A stretch of DNA of 64,000 nt. Origin: Siccirubricoccus soli. GTDB lineage: Bacteria; Pseudomonadota; Alphaproteobacteria; Acetobacterales; Acetobacteraceae. The stretch's first letter is position 1. The number at the start of each line of letters is the position of its first letter. The DNA lies in contig NZ_JAMZIK010000016.1 in assembly GCF_024178315.1 (NCBI RefSeq), forward strand, positions 51,502 to 115,501. The letters are read 5' to 3'. The position numbers and the translations under genes were made by a program. The notes below the pieces were generated by a model. That model searched no databases, was not told the origin of the DNA, and worked only from the letters and a program-made list of their open reading frames with translations. Positions 39,715 through 48,902 of the stretch are shown here, piece by piece.

Positions 39715-41801
39715 ATGGACAGGCACATGAATTGCGATCAGCGAGATGTCCAGCGTGTACATGCTAGGGCTGTGCGCGAGCTCGACGGCGGCAAGCGCAT
39801 AGGGAACGCCACCTACATGCATGTTTCGCTCCTCGGAGCGCAGGTTCAGGTGGTGCGTCATCTGGTCGAGGATGCGGCGCGAATCGCTGGCGTGGACAGT
39901 GGCCGCTTCACCGTCGTGCGCATCTGTCACGACCGACCGGAGGTGGCGCTGCTGGACTACCCAGACTTTCTTGAGGTCCCGTTCCCGGCGCTGCACACCT
40001 CTTGGCTCGTGGAGCTTGGTGCCGGCCGCGTCTCGCGTCGCGACTTCCCGAACCAGGGCAACCCGCCGATCCTGCATCGCAAGGAGCTGATGTTGGATGA
40101 CCGTCATCCGGACCGAGCGAGGTTTGCCCGCCTCACAGCCGAACTGGAGGATATGGGCGCCTTCGACCGGTCAGCGAACCGTATCGGACGACGCCTATTC
40201 TGGGAGCAGTCCCTCGCAGAGCTCGGGCTGCGTGTCGAGGACCATGCGGTTACGGTGAGAGACGGCGGCGGAACCGCGCACGGACGCGGCTCCAGCCTTG
40301 GTGCGGTGAAACGCCACAGGACGGCAATTGCCCGCGGTCGCCTCTCCGCTCCCATGCAAGCGCTGACCCGCTGGGGCTTCATTGATGGCTCGACGGCTGT
40401 CCTGGACTACGGCTGCGGCCGCGGTGACGATGTGCGCGCTCTCAGGGCCGCCGGGGTGGCGGCAACCGGCTGGGATCCGCATTTCGCGCCCGAGGAGCCG
40501 TTGGAACCCGCAGATGTGGTTAACCTCGGCTTTGTGCTCAATGTCATCGAGGATTCAGTGGAGCGGGCACAGACCCTCAGCCGAGCCTTTGCCTTAGCCC
40601 GACGCGTCCTCTCGGTTGCGGTCATGCAGCCTGGCGACGGACGCGGGGGCGGCGGGCGCGAGTACGCGGACGGCGTCCTGACGCGGCGCGGCACCTTCCA
40701 GCGGTACTTCGGGCAAGCCGAGCTGTGCGACTACGTGGCCGGTGTCCTGTGCCGCGACCCGGTGACGGTCGGGCCAGGGATGGTCTTTGTCTTTCGCGCT
40801 GACGAGGAGGAGCAAGCGTTCCTGGCGCAGCGGCAACGGAGTGTCCTGCGACCCGGCGACGCTCTGAGCACGGAAATGCATGCACGCGAGCGGGCCAAGC
40901 GGACGCGTCCATCGCTCTACGAGAAGCACCGAGAGCTCCTCGATGCCTTCTGGAGCGATGCACTTGAGCTCGGTCGTCTGCCGGAGCCGGGGAGTTTGAG
41001 CGGTGGAGCGACATTGCAGAGGCGTTCGGCGGTTCACGTCGCGCCTTCGCGGCGCTTCCGTTCTCCGACAGAGAGGCTGAGCTGGCGCGGGTGGCGGCCC
41101 GTCGTGCTGAAGATCTCCTCGTCTACCTAGCGTTGAATCTCTTCGAGCAGCGGGGGTCGGCGCAGACGCTGCCCGCGTCCGTCCAGCGGGACATCCGGTG
41201 CTTCTTCGGCAGCCAAAAGGCCGCGGTTGAGCGGGCGCGGAGCGCATTGTTCGAGAGCGGTTCCGCCGAGCACACGGCGGCGGCAGCCGCGCAGGCAGCG
41301 ACCGAAGGGTTGGGTGTTTTAGCCGCCAAGGACGGCGACTACACCTTCCATGCCTCGCTCCTGCAGCAGCAGCCCGCGCCGCTTCGCATCCTCCTAGGTT
41401 GCGCCGAGCGGCTAGAGCCCATTTCCTCCAACGTCGACCTGCTAAAGGTTCACGGCTCGGGCCACCGCGTGAGCTATCTCCGCTTCGACGATTTCGCCGG
41501 GCGCCCGCTCCCGGTCCTTGCCTGGCGGCTCGTGGTGGATCTCCGGCGCCGACGCGCCGAGGACGTGCCAGTTGATGGCCCCGAAGGCCGACGCGTCCTG
41601 CTCGGTAAGGCGCGGCTTATGCCGTCCGACGCGCCAGGGCGCGACCGACAGGAGCGCTTCGATAGGGTCCTCCGCAGCCGGGGCGTGCTGGTCCAAGAAG
41701 GTCTGGGGCCGGGCACCCATGCGCTAGCACGCCGTCTTGCGGCCGCAGGCATTGTCAGGCGTGATCGGACGTCCGGCGAGCCGGAGGCGGATCGGTGCTG
41801 A
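39715..41801 (+). pseudogene. Dnd-associated putative methyltransferase, split by a frameshift
   Basis: The ATG at 39715 has GGAGAG upstream. The N-terminal part has KRIGNATYMHVSLLG, then a class I AdoMet motif VLDYGCGRGDDVRAL (~225). It matches the DNA phosphorothioation-associated methyltransferase family. After LPEPG the frame shifts: adding one G to the GGGG run at 40989-40992 restores a continuous protein (EFERWSDIAEAFGGSRRAF, then RRAEDLLVYLALNLFEQ) to 41801. As written the first frame ends at 41130 and the rest opens from a GTG at 41091. It may be a true pseudogene, a phase-variable tract or a sequencing error. Confidence 0.78.
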
Positions 41802-42337
41802 GCGTCGACTTGGATGCCCCGTGCGGGCGCTTCCTGCGGCTGCGTGACCTGGTCGAGGCAGGGGAAACATGGCAGCGGACCCGCGTGCCCAATCTCCCGG
41901 AGAGGCCTGAAACGATTTTGTCGATGCACAAGCTTGCGGAGGAGATCCTGGACCCGGTGATCGCCGAGTTCGGGCCGCTGGAAGTGACCTACGGCTTCTC
42001 GTCGCGCGCGCTGGCGCGCATGGTGCCGGGCCGCATAGACCCGACGCGCGACCAGCACGCTGGACACGAGCTCAAGGAAGACGGAACACCGATCTGTTCG
42101 CGCCTCGGCCAAGCCGCCGACTTCCGCATCGAGGGCATCTGTTCCGGGCAAATTGCACATTGGATCGTCAATCGGCGAACCTTCGACAGGATGTACTTTT
42201 ATGGTGCGGATCGGCCCCTCCACATCAGCATCGGCCCTGAGGAGAAGCGAGCGCTGGTGACGATGCTGCCGGGCCCGAGCGGGCGGCGGGTGCCGCAGGT
42301 GCGTCCGTTGCGCTGGCTCGCAGACCGGTTTGGCTAG
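41795..42337 (+). CDS. Dnd-cluster protein with degenerate M15-peptidase-like fold
   Basis: 180 residues; the GTG at 41795 overlaps the methyltransferase stop and has GGAGGCG upstream. Features recall peptidase M15/D-Ala-D-Ala carboxypeptidases: an N-terminal MHKLAEEILDPVIAEFG helix, EVTYGFSSRAL, and SRLGQAADFRIEG, where a family member would have HxxGxAxDF, plus a C-terminal PLHISIGPE. The first zinc His is replaced by Ser, so peptidase activity is unlikely. It is probably a repurposed fold in phosphorothioation biology. It converges with the sulfur-binding gene (22-base gap). Confidence 0.6.
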   Translation: MLSVDLDAPCGRFLRLRDLVEAGETWQRTRVPNLPERPETILSMHKLAEEILDPVIAEFGPLEVTYGFSSRALARMVPGRIDPTRDQHAGHELKEDGTPICSRLGQAADFRIEGICSGQIAHWIVNRRTFDRMYFYGADRPLHISIGPEEKRALVTMLPGPSGRRVPQVRPLRWLADRFG

Positions 42338-42359
42338 CGCCCCAAGTTATGCCGCCACA

Positions 42360-42863
42360 TCATGCGGGGTCGTCCAGCCGAAGGCCTACTCTCTCCAACA
42401 CCTCCGCATGGGTCTGCGGCGGCAGGTTCCGTTCGAGGAGGACCCGGGCCGCCTCATCAATCGTGCGCGGCCTGTCCCTCAGCAGGGACAACGTCCGATC
42501 GTCGAAGCCCGCCTCGGCATCGTGCTTGCTGAGTGCGCCGGGGCGCGCGTTTCCTCCGCTGTCGAATAACGCGTCGCGATTCTCCGACTCGATCCGCCAG
42601 ATGCCGTCTCCCTCGAGTCGCGCGAAGGGGTCAGCCACACGAGCGCGGGTACCGGTGGGGCCGTACGTCTGCGGGAGAGGAGTGAGGACGCGCTCTGCAT
42701 CCCGGTATTTTACCCGGTCCCGGCCGTGGTGCTTCAGCTGCGCGAGCGCGTAGAGGAGGAGCAGCGGCTTGTGCGGCGCCCGACGCCCCATCGCCGAGAA
42801 CTGCCGGAGCTTACCTAGCTGCTCGAGGAACTCTGTGGCCCTATCCTCCGGTTTCTTGACCAT
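42360..42863 (-). CDS. Stand-alone sulfur-binding domain protein (ScoMcrA/SprMcrA-type SBD)
   Basis: 167 residues. The sequence follows the phosphorothioate-binding SBD of McrA-type enzymes: FSAMGRRAPHKPLLLLYAL near residue 22, a TPLPQTYGPTGTRARV element, and NARPGALSKHDAEAGFDDRTL (~105). In ScoMcrA-like enzymes this domain recognises sulfur in the DNA backbone and is followed by an HNH nuclease. Here the protein ends right after the SBD, so the nuclease is missing. It may act as a phosphorothioate reader or competitor, or recruit a separate nuclease such as the GIY-YIG protein. Confidence 0.78.
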   Translation of the reverse strand: MVKKPEDRATEFLEQLGKLRQFSAMGRRAPHKPLLLLYALAQLKHHGRDRVKYRDAERVLTPLPQTYGPTGTRARVADPFARLEGDGIWRIESENRDALFDSGGNARPGALSKHDAEAGFDDRTLSLLRDRPRTIDEAARVLLERNLPPQTHAEVLERVGLRLDDPA

Positions 42864-42977
42864 GCATGCCTCCCGCGGACCGGCCTAAGCGGAGCACCTA
42901 CGCGCGCAGATCTCGATTACCCCTTAGCAGGGGCATGGCACTGCGGCCGATAACGAGGGGCGCTGGACGCACGCAAC

Positions 42978-44510
42978 TCATGGCCGCCAGGCGATGAGAC
43001 GACGCGTACGCGCCTCCGTCCTGATCCGGCAAAGCGCCTCCCCGACCGCCAATTCAGCAAGCGAGGCACCGGCGCCGAAGATGGTCCTCGTGGGCCCAGC
43101 CTTGGCCTGCGTGTTGAACGCGAGCGTCAGACCCATGTTGTCCAAGAACCCATCCTCTTCGCCTTCGAAGTCGTCCGGTGACTGGGAGACCAGCATGATG
43201 ACGCCGCCCTTCGAGCGGCTCATCCGGATCAGATTGCTCAGCGCCGGGAGCCGGGTTGCCAGAATCACGTGCGCCTCGTCCAGCATGCACACGTGCCGAA
43301 GCGCCCGCCGCCCTTCGACCGTCGGGGAGTCCGGCTGCGAGTTCAGCCAACGGTCCAGTGCATCGAGTGTCAGATTGATAACCAGCCTACGGACCTCGGC
43401 CGTTCCATCCTGCGGTAGCCTGATGACCCAGCTCCGTCCGAAGAACTCGGCCGGGGACATCTGAGGGGTGAACAGGGTAAACTGCGTCAGCTCGTTCAGC
43501 GTGGCTGTCAGCTCGTCTGGCTTTCGGTTCCGCCGCTGATACTCCAAGGCGAGCGCGCGCGAGACGTCGGCGAGGGTGGCGGGCCCGCTGCCGGGCCGCG
43601 CTCGGAGCGTTTGGAGCACCGCCTCACGCAACGCGTCCGACTGCACGCCGCTGAGTTTCGAGCTCTTCACCCGCCCGATGGACTCGCGGATGCGCCCCGC
43701 CGCCTCGCGAAGGCCCATCTCGTCCGCAACCTGGACCGACAGCACGTGCAGGGGGACAGGCGTCCGCGGCGGAGACACCACCTCGGCGCCGATGTCGGGC
43801 GCAAGCTTATCCGACAGGTCTCCCTTGAAATCGAAAGCAAGGATCGGAACCGAGCCGAAGGACCTGAGCCGCTTCAGCATCGTCAAAGCTGTGTAGGTCT
43901 TACCTGAGTTCGTTCCGCCCATGATCGCCATATGCGGGCTGCCGCCAGGCGTGTTGAGCGGAAATGTGACGGGCTCGCCGGTCTGGGCGTCCTCTGCGAC
44001 CGGGCCGACGGGGAGCACGACGGCGGCGGCGAGCGTGGCCGCCTCGTCGGGGTCCCCCTGGCGGTGAGGGCGGTCGGGGTCGCCGGCGGCGAGGCTCGCG
44101 AGATCGGCGAGGCGGGTAACAAAGGCGGCAAGGCTACCGTTCGCCTCTTCCCAATCCTTGGTCAGCAGGTCGGCGCCGCGCCGCCAATGCGCGGAGACGA
44201 GTCCCTGAAAATCCTTGCGGCTAAGATTGGTCCGCCCGGATCGCTGGGTGATCAAGGCGAGCCACGCCGCCGGGTCGCTACCGTCGCCGAAGAGCTGCTG
44301 GCCCCGGATGGCGCCGGCCGCTTCGTCCTCGTCGTCGGGGAGGGGAGGATCAGGAGGTTCGGTCTGGGAGAGGGAGCGGGCGATGGCCAGCCTAGCCGCA
44401 AGGTACCGCACCTTGTAGCCGAGTCTCTTGAGCAGCTCCGAACACTGGGCGTCCGCCGCCCGCGTGGTCCGGTACTGCGCGTTGGTGATGTCCATGACGC
44501 CGAGGGGCAT
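42978..44510 (-). CDS. dndE: DndE-HerA fusion: phosphorothioation protein with HerA/FtsK-like ATPase
   Basis: 510 residues. The N-terminal ~130 residues resemble DndE (AQYRTTRAADAQCSELLKRL, RYLAARLAIARSLSQ, then GQQLFGDG), which binds DNA in the Dnd complex. The rest is a HerA/FtsK-family ATPase: Walker A GGTNSGKT at 198-205, Walker B VCMLDEAHVI near 410 and a C-terminal arginine-rich motif. DndE is normally a ~110-residue protein, so this is an unusual fusion that would couple DNA-backbone modification to DNA translocation. It lies 11 bases after the dndD stop. The start may be 44495. Confidence 0.8.
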   Translation of the reverse strand: MPLGVMDITNAQYRTTRAADAQCSELLKRLGYKVRYLAARLAIARSLSQTEPPDPPLPDDEDEAAGAIRGQQLFGDGSDPAAWLALITQRSGRTNLSRKDFQGLVSAHWRRGADLLTKDWEEANGSLAAFVTRLADLASLAAGDPDRPHRQGDPDEAATLAAAVVLPVGPVAEDAQTGEPVTFPLNTPGGSPHMAIMGGTNSGKTYTALTMLKRLRSFGSVPILAFDFKGDLSDKLAPDIGAEVVSPPRTPVPLHVLSVQVADEMGLREAAGRIRESIGRVKSSKLSGVQSDALREAVLQTLRARPGSGPATLADVSRALALEYQRRNRKPDELTATLNELTQFTLFTPQMSPAEFFGRSWVIRLPQDGTAEVRRLVINLTLDALDRWLNSQPDSPTVEGRRALRHVCMLDEAHVILATRLPALSNLIRMSRSKGGVIMLVSQSPDDFEGEEDGFLDNMGLTLAFNTQAKAGPTRTIFGAGASLAELAVGEALCRIRTEARTRRLIAWRP

Positions 44511-44521
44511 GGCCTGAAGCC

Positions 44522-46588
44522 TCAGACAGTATCGCGTTCGACGGAGGTGACGGCGACCCCGTCGTCGCTGCGCACACGCAGCTGGTAGGCTGCTAGGATC
44601 CGGTCGCTGATGGCATCGAGCTTGTCGCCCACTACTTCCTCGTCGGTGGACAGGAGGATCACCTGCCCAGGCCGGTCAGTGAAGGTTTTCAGGACACCGA
44701 GTCGCTGGTCCCTGCTGAGGCGTGCGAGAGGCGTATCCACAACAAAGGGAAAATCCTGTCCGCTGACGTGCGTCACCGCCCAGATAAGGGCTTGGGTGAA
44801 GACTTGGCTCGCCCCGGCGGACTTCTCGATCTCGTGCAGGTTTTCGCCCTTCCGGTTGAGCATCTTGACGTCGCAGTCTGGCGTGATCTCGATTCGATCC
44901 ACGCGGTCGGACATGTGGGCCATAGACTTCCAAGCCTTCGTCATGGCCTCGGCGACCGCCCCGACCTGCGTCGGTATCGCGTCCTCCAGAATGTCATCGA
45001 TAAGGCGAGCCACCGCCTCTGCCTGTGTGGCCTTTCGGAGCACAGGTGCACCGCGCCCGATGCTGTCTGTGTAGCGGCCGAACTCCTGCCGCTTCGATCC
45101 GAGTTGGCCTTCGAGGGCCGCCGCTGCCCGCTCAGCGGTGTCTCGCTGCAGCCTGAGCCGCCCGATTTCCTCGCTCACCTCCTTTAGCCGAGCGCTGAGG
45201 CGCTCCGCCTCTGGGGCGCTTTGCTCCAGCGAGAGCCGCTCCCGCTTCTTAGCATCCGCAGTGTCAGCCGACGATCGGATGGTTGCCACGATTGCGCTGA
45301 GCTCCGCGACCGATCGTCCGCCGACGGCGATGAGCCGCTCGACCGCCTGCATCCGCGCAGCACCCATCAGGCCCGCGTGGAGATAGCCTTCGGCACACCC
45401 TTCCGGTGCGGGGTGCCATAGCGCGTGCCAAGCCTCTCGCACCTCGGCAACGACGGTGTCGCGCTGCTTCGCTTCGATTGGGGGCTTGAGAGCATCCAGG
45501 CGCCGCGAGAGATCGGCGACATACCGGTCGAGATTGGCGTTACCCTGGTTGCGACCCGCCTCCCAAGCCTCGCGGGTCTCCTCCGCACGCAGCCGCGCGA
45601 CCGTCTCGTTCCGCAGCGTCGGCCCAGCGAGGGCCAGGGCCACGTCCTCGGCCAGCAGCTTCATAAGGCTGTCAGTGGCGCGGTCAGCCTCCGCCCGGAA
45701 CCGCTCCTCCTCCCGGATAAGATCGGCGACCATCGCCATGGTGCCTTCTCCGCCGCCACCAAGCCGCTGCACCAGCTCGTCGCTTTCCGCCTCAAGGGCG
45801 GGCAGCAGGGCGGTTGCCTCGGAAAGCTTCCGGCGCTCCTCCACAATTTCGGCTTCGAGGCGGGCGATATCGGCCTCCACGGATCGGACCTTCTCGTCCG
45901 ATGGCGCCGCGGCACTGGCCCTCTTTGCCTGAGCGTACTTCTGCAGCGACTCCCTCAGGCTCTTCAGCACCGGTAGCCCGAGGAGACCTTCGACGCCGAG
46001 CCGCACCTGACCGGACATGCCGCGGCTTGCGTACCGCTGTACCTGCTCTCCATCGAACAGAAAGAACTCCGCTAAAGGCGCGGGAAGGCAGGTCTGCGCG
46101 ATGAAGTCCCGGTACCAGCCGTCGCGGTCGGTCACCGCCGCGGGGGGCGCAACAGGGCGGCGCCCCTGGCCCTCGAAGATCAGCAGCTCATCATCATAGA
46201 GCTTGTGCTGCCCGTTGGCGGAGAAATGCCACTTCCGAGTGAGAGTTATCGGGTCACCCTCGGGGTCGTCGAACTCCAGAGTCACGGAGCAGCTCTGGCG
46301 CCCCTGCGCGATCGCACGCCGGTGCAGCACGCCGGCCAGGAACTGGCTGTAGGTCACCGCCTGGCGGTCGGACAGATCGCCGTTGGTTGCAACGCGTGCC
46401 CTCGGCACCAGGAACAGACCCTCCCGACCGAACAGGCCAAGCGTCACCGCCTCAAAGAACGAGGTCTTTCCGTGCTCATTCGGCCCGCGGACGAGGATGA
46501 CATTGCGTCGGCCCTTCGGGATTGGGAACTCGAATCGCGCATGGCGGTAGGACCGCCAGTCCCTAAGCTCGACCGCTCGGAGGTGCAT
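44522..46588 (-). CDS. dndD: SMC-like ATPase DndD
   Basis: 688 residues. The N-terminus has LRDWRSYRHARFEFPIPKG and the P-loop GPNEHGKTSFFEAVTLGLFG (~35-54). Two long coiled-coil arms (~205-290 and ~430-510) follow. The C-terminal ATPase half has the signature-like GASQVFTQALIWAV and Walker B FPFVVDTPLARLS. This is the DndD architecture: an SMC/Rad50-like ATPase thought to nick or open DNA and supply energy for sulfur insertion. The start overlaps the small upstream gene by one base. Confidence 0.92.
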   Translation of the reverse strand: MHLRAVELRDWRSYRHARFEFPIPKGRRNVILVRGPNEHGKTSFFEAVTLGLFGREGLFLVPRARVATNGDLSDRQAVTYSQFLAGVLHRRAIAQGRQSCSVTLEFDDPEGDPITLTRKWHFSANGQHKLYDDELLIFEGQGRRPVAPPAAVTDRDGWYRDFIAQTCLPAPLAEFFLFDGEQVQRYASRGMSGQVRLGVEGLLGLPVLKSLRESLQKYAQAKRASAAAPSDEKVRSVEADIARLEAEIVEERRKLSEATALLPALEAESDELVQRLGGGGEGTMAMVADLIREEERFRAEADRATDSLMKLLAEDVALALAGPTLRNETVARLRAEETREAWEAGRNQGNANLDRYVADLSRRLDALKPPIEAKQRDTVVAEVREAWHALWHPAPEGCAEGYLHAGLMGAARMQAVERLIAVGGRSVAELSAIVATIRSSADTADAKKRERLSLEQSAPEAERLSARLKEVSEEIGRLRLQRDTAERAAAALEGQLGSKRQEFGRYTDSIGRGAPVLRKATQAEAVARLIDDILEDAIPTQVGAVAEAMTKAWKSMAHMSDRVDRIEITPDCDVKMLNRKGENLHEIEKSAGASQVFTQALIWAVTHVSGQDFPFVVDTPLARLSRDQRLGVLKTFTDRPGQVILLSTDEEVVGDKLDAISDRILAAYQLRVRSDDGVAVTSVERDTV

Positions 46589-46806
46589 TAGCCCTGTTCC
46601 TCGGGTGCCGCCTCGTCGAGGATGCGGTCAAACTCCTCCCAGAGCCCTGCCTTGCGCCTCTTCCCCTGCTGGTCGAGTTCGGCCTCGATTAGCTCCTCGA
46701 GCACTCCGATCCGGATCCCGGCGGCGCGGCACTTCTTCCTGACCAGCGCCCGGCCCTCTTCGCTGTTCAGCAGCACTACGATGTTCCGCGGCACTCTGCC
46801 CCCCAA
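46588..46806 (-). CDS. Small DNA-modification-system-associated protein
   Basis: 72 residues: NIVVLLNSEEGRALVRKKCR then EFDRILDEAAPEEQG. Tiny proteins of this type lie between dndC and dndD in many Dnd and related modification clusters. It overlaps dndD by 1 base. It probably binds DndC or DndD as an adaptor; no biochemical role is known. Confidence 0.72.
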   Translation of the reverse strand: MGGRVPRNIVVLLNSEEGRALVRKKCRAAGIRIGVLEELIEAELDQQGKRRKAGLWEEFDRILDEAAPEEQG

Positions 46807-46826
46807 TGCCGTCTCAGACCCTTACT

Positions 46827-47981
46827 CTAGCCCGCAGCAGAACGCTCGGCCCCGTCCAGGGCGTCCTTTGCCCAAAGAGCGCGGATACGATCCACCTCCG
46901 ACGGCATGATCAACTGCCGCCCGACCCGCTCCTGCAAAGCGAGCAACCTAGTAAGTATTTCCGCCCTCGTTGCGAGCGTAAAGGGGCCAGGCACGTGGAC
47001 CCCATTCGGCGCGATCAGCACGCGGCCGTCCCGCCGCCGGGCAAGCCGCCGCTCCGGGTCGTTCCGAATCGAAACAAGCCAATCTCGGAAGTCCAGGAGG
47101 GGCGTGAACTCGCCGAACCCGGCCTCAACGAAGCCCGCGAGGCTACGATCCTTGTCCACCACCGTGCAGGTCCAGCACCCGAACCGGGACGACGTCGTGC
47201 CGCAGGAGGGGGCATCGGACTTGGCTGTAACCACTGGGCACTCGCCGCCCCCAGCGTCACGATACAGCTTAATCAGGCGAGCGTGGCTGCCTCCCCAGGG
47301 CGGGTTCTCGGTCCCGAGGAACTCCCAGACGTCTTCGGTCGAGAGCTCAACGATGGGGCGGAACACCCAGCAGCCCTGGAGGTCGTTGTGCCGGTTGAGT
47401 CGTTCGCCGTTGTCGTAGCGCGCGACCGTCCCGGCGCGCGTTGCGCTTTCGTCACGGCGGACTCCCAGGAGGAGGACAACCTCGCCGGAGGCGTCCACCT
47501 GCTGGCGCACGTACCGGCTAGTAGGCTGGATCTTCATCCGATCTGTGCACCACCGGAAGGTGCGGTTCGGCGAGGGATAGCCGCGGCCGATCATGTTCAC
47601 CCAAAAGGTGTGTTCCGGATCGGGAGCGGTGGTCGCTACGGTAACCGGCAGGTCGAAGGCGGAGGCCGCGTTCCGCATCTCGTCCTGGACCGCCCGGATG
47701 TGCGCGATGACCAAGGGGCTCTCGACCAGTGTGTCGTTCGCGACGATATGCACCGGCCGACGTCGCGCGCTGCGCGGAAGCGACAAGAGGTGCTCGAACA
47801 CAAGGTGGGCGACGAGGGTGCTGTCCTTCCCGCCGGAAAAGCCCACGATCCAAGGGAGAGCATGGGACGCCGCGTACTCGTCCGCGATCGCCCTCCGGAT
47901 ATCGCTCCAGGGGGCCTCGCCCGAGTCTGCCGCAAAGAGGTCTGTCGCCGCTGCGATTCGCATAACTGCACTATGGCGCAT
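46827..47981 (-). CDS. dndC: Sulfur transfer ATP-pyrophosphatase DndC
   Basis: 384 residues. The PP-loop WIVGFSGGKDSTLVAHLVF (~44-62) marks the PAPS-reductase/ATP-pyrophosphatase family. The Cys cluster in SCGTTSSRFGCWTC (~262-275) fits the iron-sulfur cluster ligands of DndC. It activates and inserts sulfur into the DNA backbone with DndD and DndE. No dndA cysteine desulfurase is present, so a host IscS must supply sulfur. The ATG at 47981 is the first start; 47963 is an alternative. The upstream ~120 bases are AT-rich and likely hold the promoter. Confidence 0.93.
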   Translation of the reverse strand: MRHSAVMRIAAATDLFAADSGEAPWSDIRRAIADEYAASHALPWIVGFSGGKDSTLVAHLVFEHLLSLPRSARRRPVHIVANDTLVESPLVIAHIRAVQDEMRNAASAFDLPVTVATTAPDPEHTFWVNMIGRGYPSPNRTFRWCTDRMKIQPTSRYVRQQVDASGEVVLLLGVRRDESATRAGTVARYDNGERLNRHNDLQGCWVFRPIVELSTEDVWEFLGTENPPWGGSHARLIKLYRDAGGGECPVVTAKSDAPSCGTTSSRFGCWTCTVVDKDRSLAGFVEAGFGEFTPLLDFRDWLVSIRNDPERRLARRRDGRVLIAPNGVHVPGPFTLATRAEILTRLLALQERVGRQLIMPSEVDRIRALWAKDALDGAERSAAG

Positions 47982-48105
47982 TGAGGGGCTTTTGGCGACA
48001 TAGAATTCGAGGAAATTTAACCACCAAACCTAAAGCACATCAGGAACTGGCGACAATATATCACGATCAATTACTTTGCTTTGGCACGCTGAACCGGGGG
48101 TAAAT

Positions 48106-48522
48106 TTACGAAGACGAGGTGATATTCAAACCCGAACCACGACACATAATCCTTCGCTGATCATCCCATTCTGCTGGCAACCCATCCGAAGAGTGTCTCC
48201 AAGCAGCCATAGATACCTGCTCACCGTTCAGGATCGCCTCCACGATCTGCGGTGCCAGCAGCGTCAGCCGCAGCAGCGACCCGAGGTATCCACGCTCGAT
48301 TCGCTCAGCCGCCGCCATCTCGCTGATCGAGGCATACCGCCCCTCGTCCAGGAGGCGCTGGTAACGGAACGCCCGCGCCAGCGCCTTTACCAGGGCCGGG
48401 TCGGCCCGCGTTGATAGGGCCGTCTCGCCGCCATCCCCTGCCGCTGTCACCACCGTCTGCCGCCCCGGCCGGCGCCGGATCGTCAGCGGGACCCGGACAG
48501 TGATGCTGGTCGCCACCGTCAT
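48106..48522 (-). CDS. Small HTH partner of serine recombinase
   Basis: 138 residues. The ATG at 48522 overlaps the recombinase stop (ATGA). It contains KALARAFRYQRLLDEGRYASI, then SEMAAAERIERGYLGSLLRLTLLAPQIVEAILNG, a helix-turn-helix pattern found in small proteins co-encoded directly downstream of large serine recombinases in alphaproteobacteria. It probably binds DNA and assists or regulates recombination. It seems intact although its partner is truncated. Confidence 0.7.
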   Translation of the reverse strand: MTVATSITVRVPLTIRRRPGRQTVVTAAGDGGETALSTRADPALVKALARAFRYQRLLDEGRYASISEMAAAERIERGYLGSLLRLTLLAPQIVEAILNGEQVSMAAWRHSSDGLPAEWDDQRRIMCRGSGLNITSSS

Positions 48523-48902
48523 GCCGCCACCCTGAGCGCCTCGGGCGCGACGGCGGTCAGGTCTCGGACGAGGCCGGCCAGTCCCTCCACGCGGAGGCGG
48601 ATATCCGCTCCGGCAGGCCCGACCACCACCCGCTCTACCAGAGCCCGGACGATTCGCGCCTGTTCCGCCGGAAAGAGATCGCCCCATAGCGGGTCGAGAC
48701 GGGCCAGGGCCTCCCGGACTTCGCCCTCCTTCAGGTCCGGTACCTCGGCGCGCGCCGCGAGCCAAGTGCCGGCCACCACCTCCGGCTGGCGCAGCAGGGC
48801 GCGGACTTGGTCCACCACCGCGGCCTCGATCTCCGCCGCCGACACGCGGCGCACGATGTCGGAGCTATGGGTGTCGGCATTGCGCAGCACCGCCTGGCCG
48901 AG
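48519..48902 (-). pseudogene. Large serine recombinase, 3' remnant
   Basis: Only the C-terminal ~128 residues remain: GQAVLRNADTHSSDIVRRVS, AAEIEAAVVDQVRALLRQPE, then VRALVERVVVGPAGADIRL. This matches the region after the zinc-ribbon domain of site-specific serine recombinases. The resolvase catalytic domain and zinc ribbon are gone; homology breaks near 48900, exactly where the tail-spike fragment on the other strand begins. The junction records an illegitimate deletion or recombination. Confidence 0.78.
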
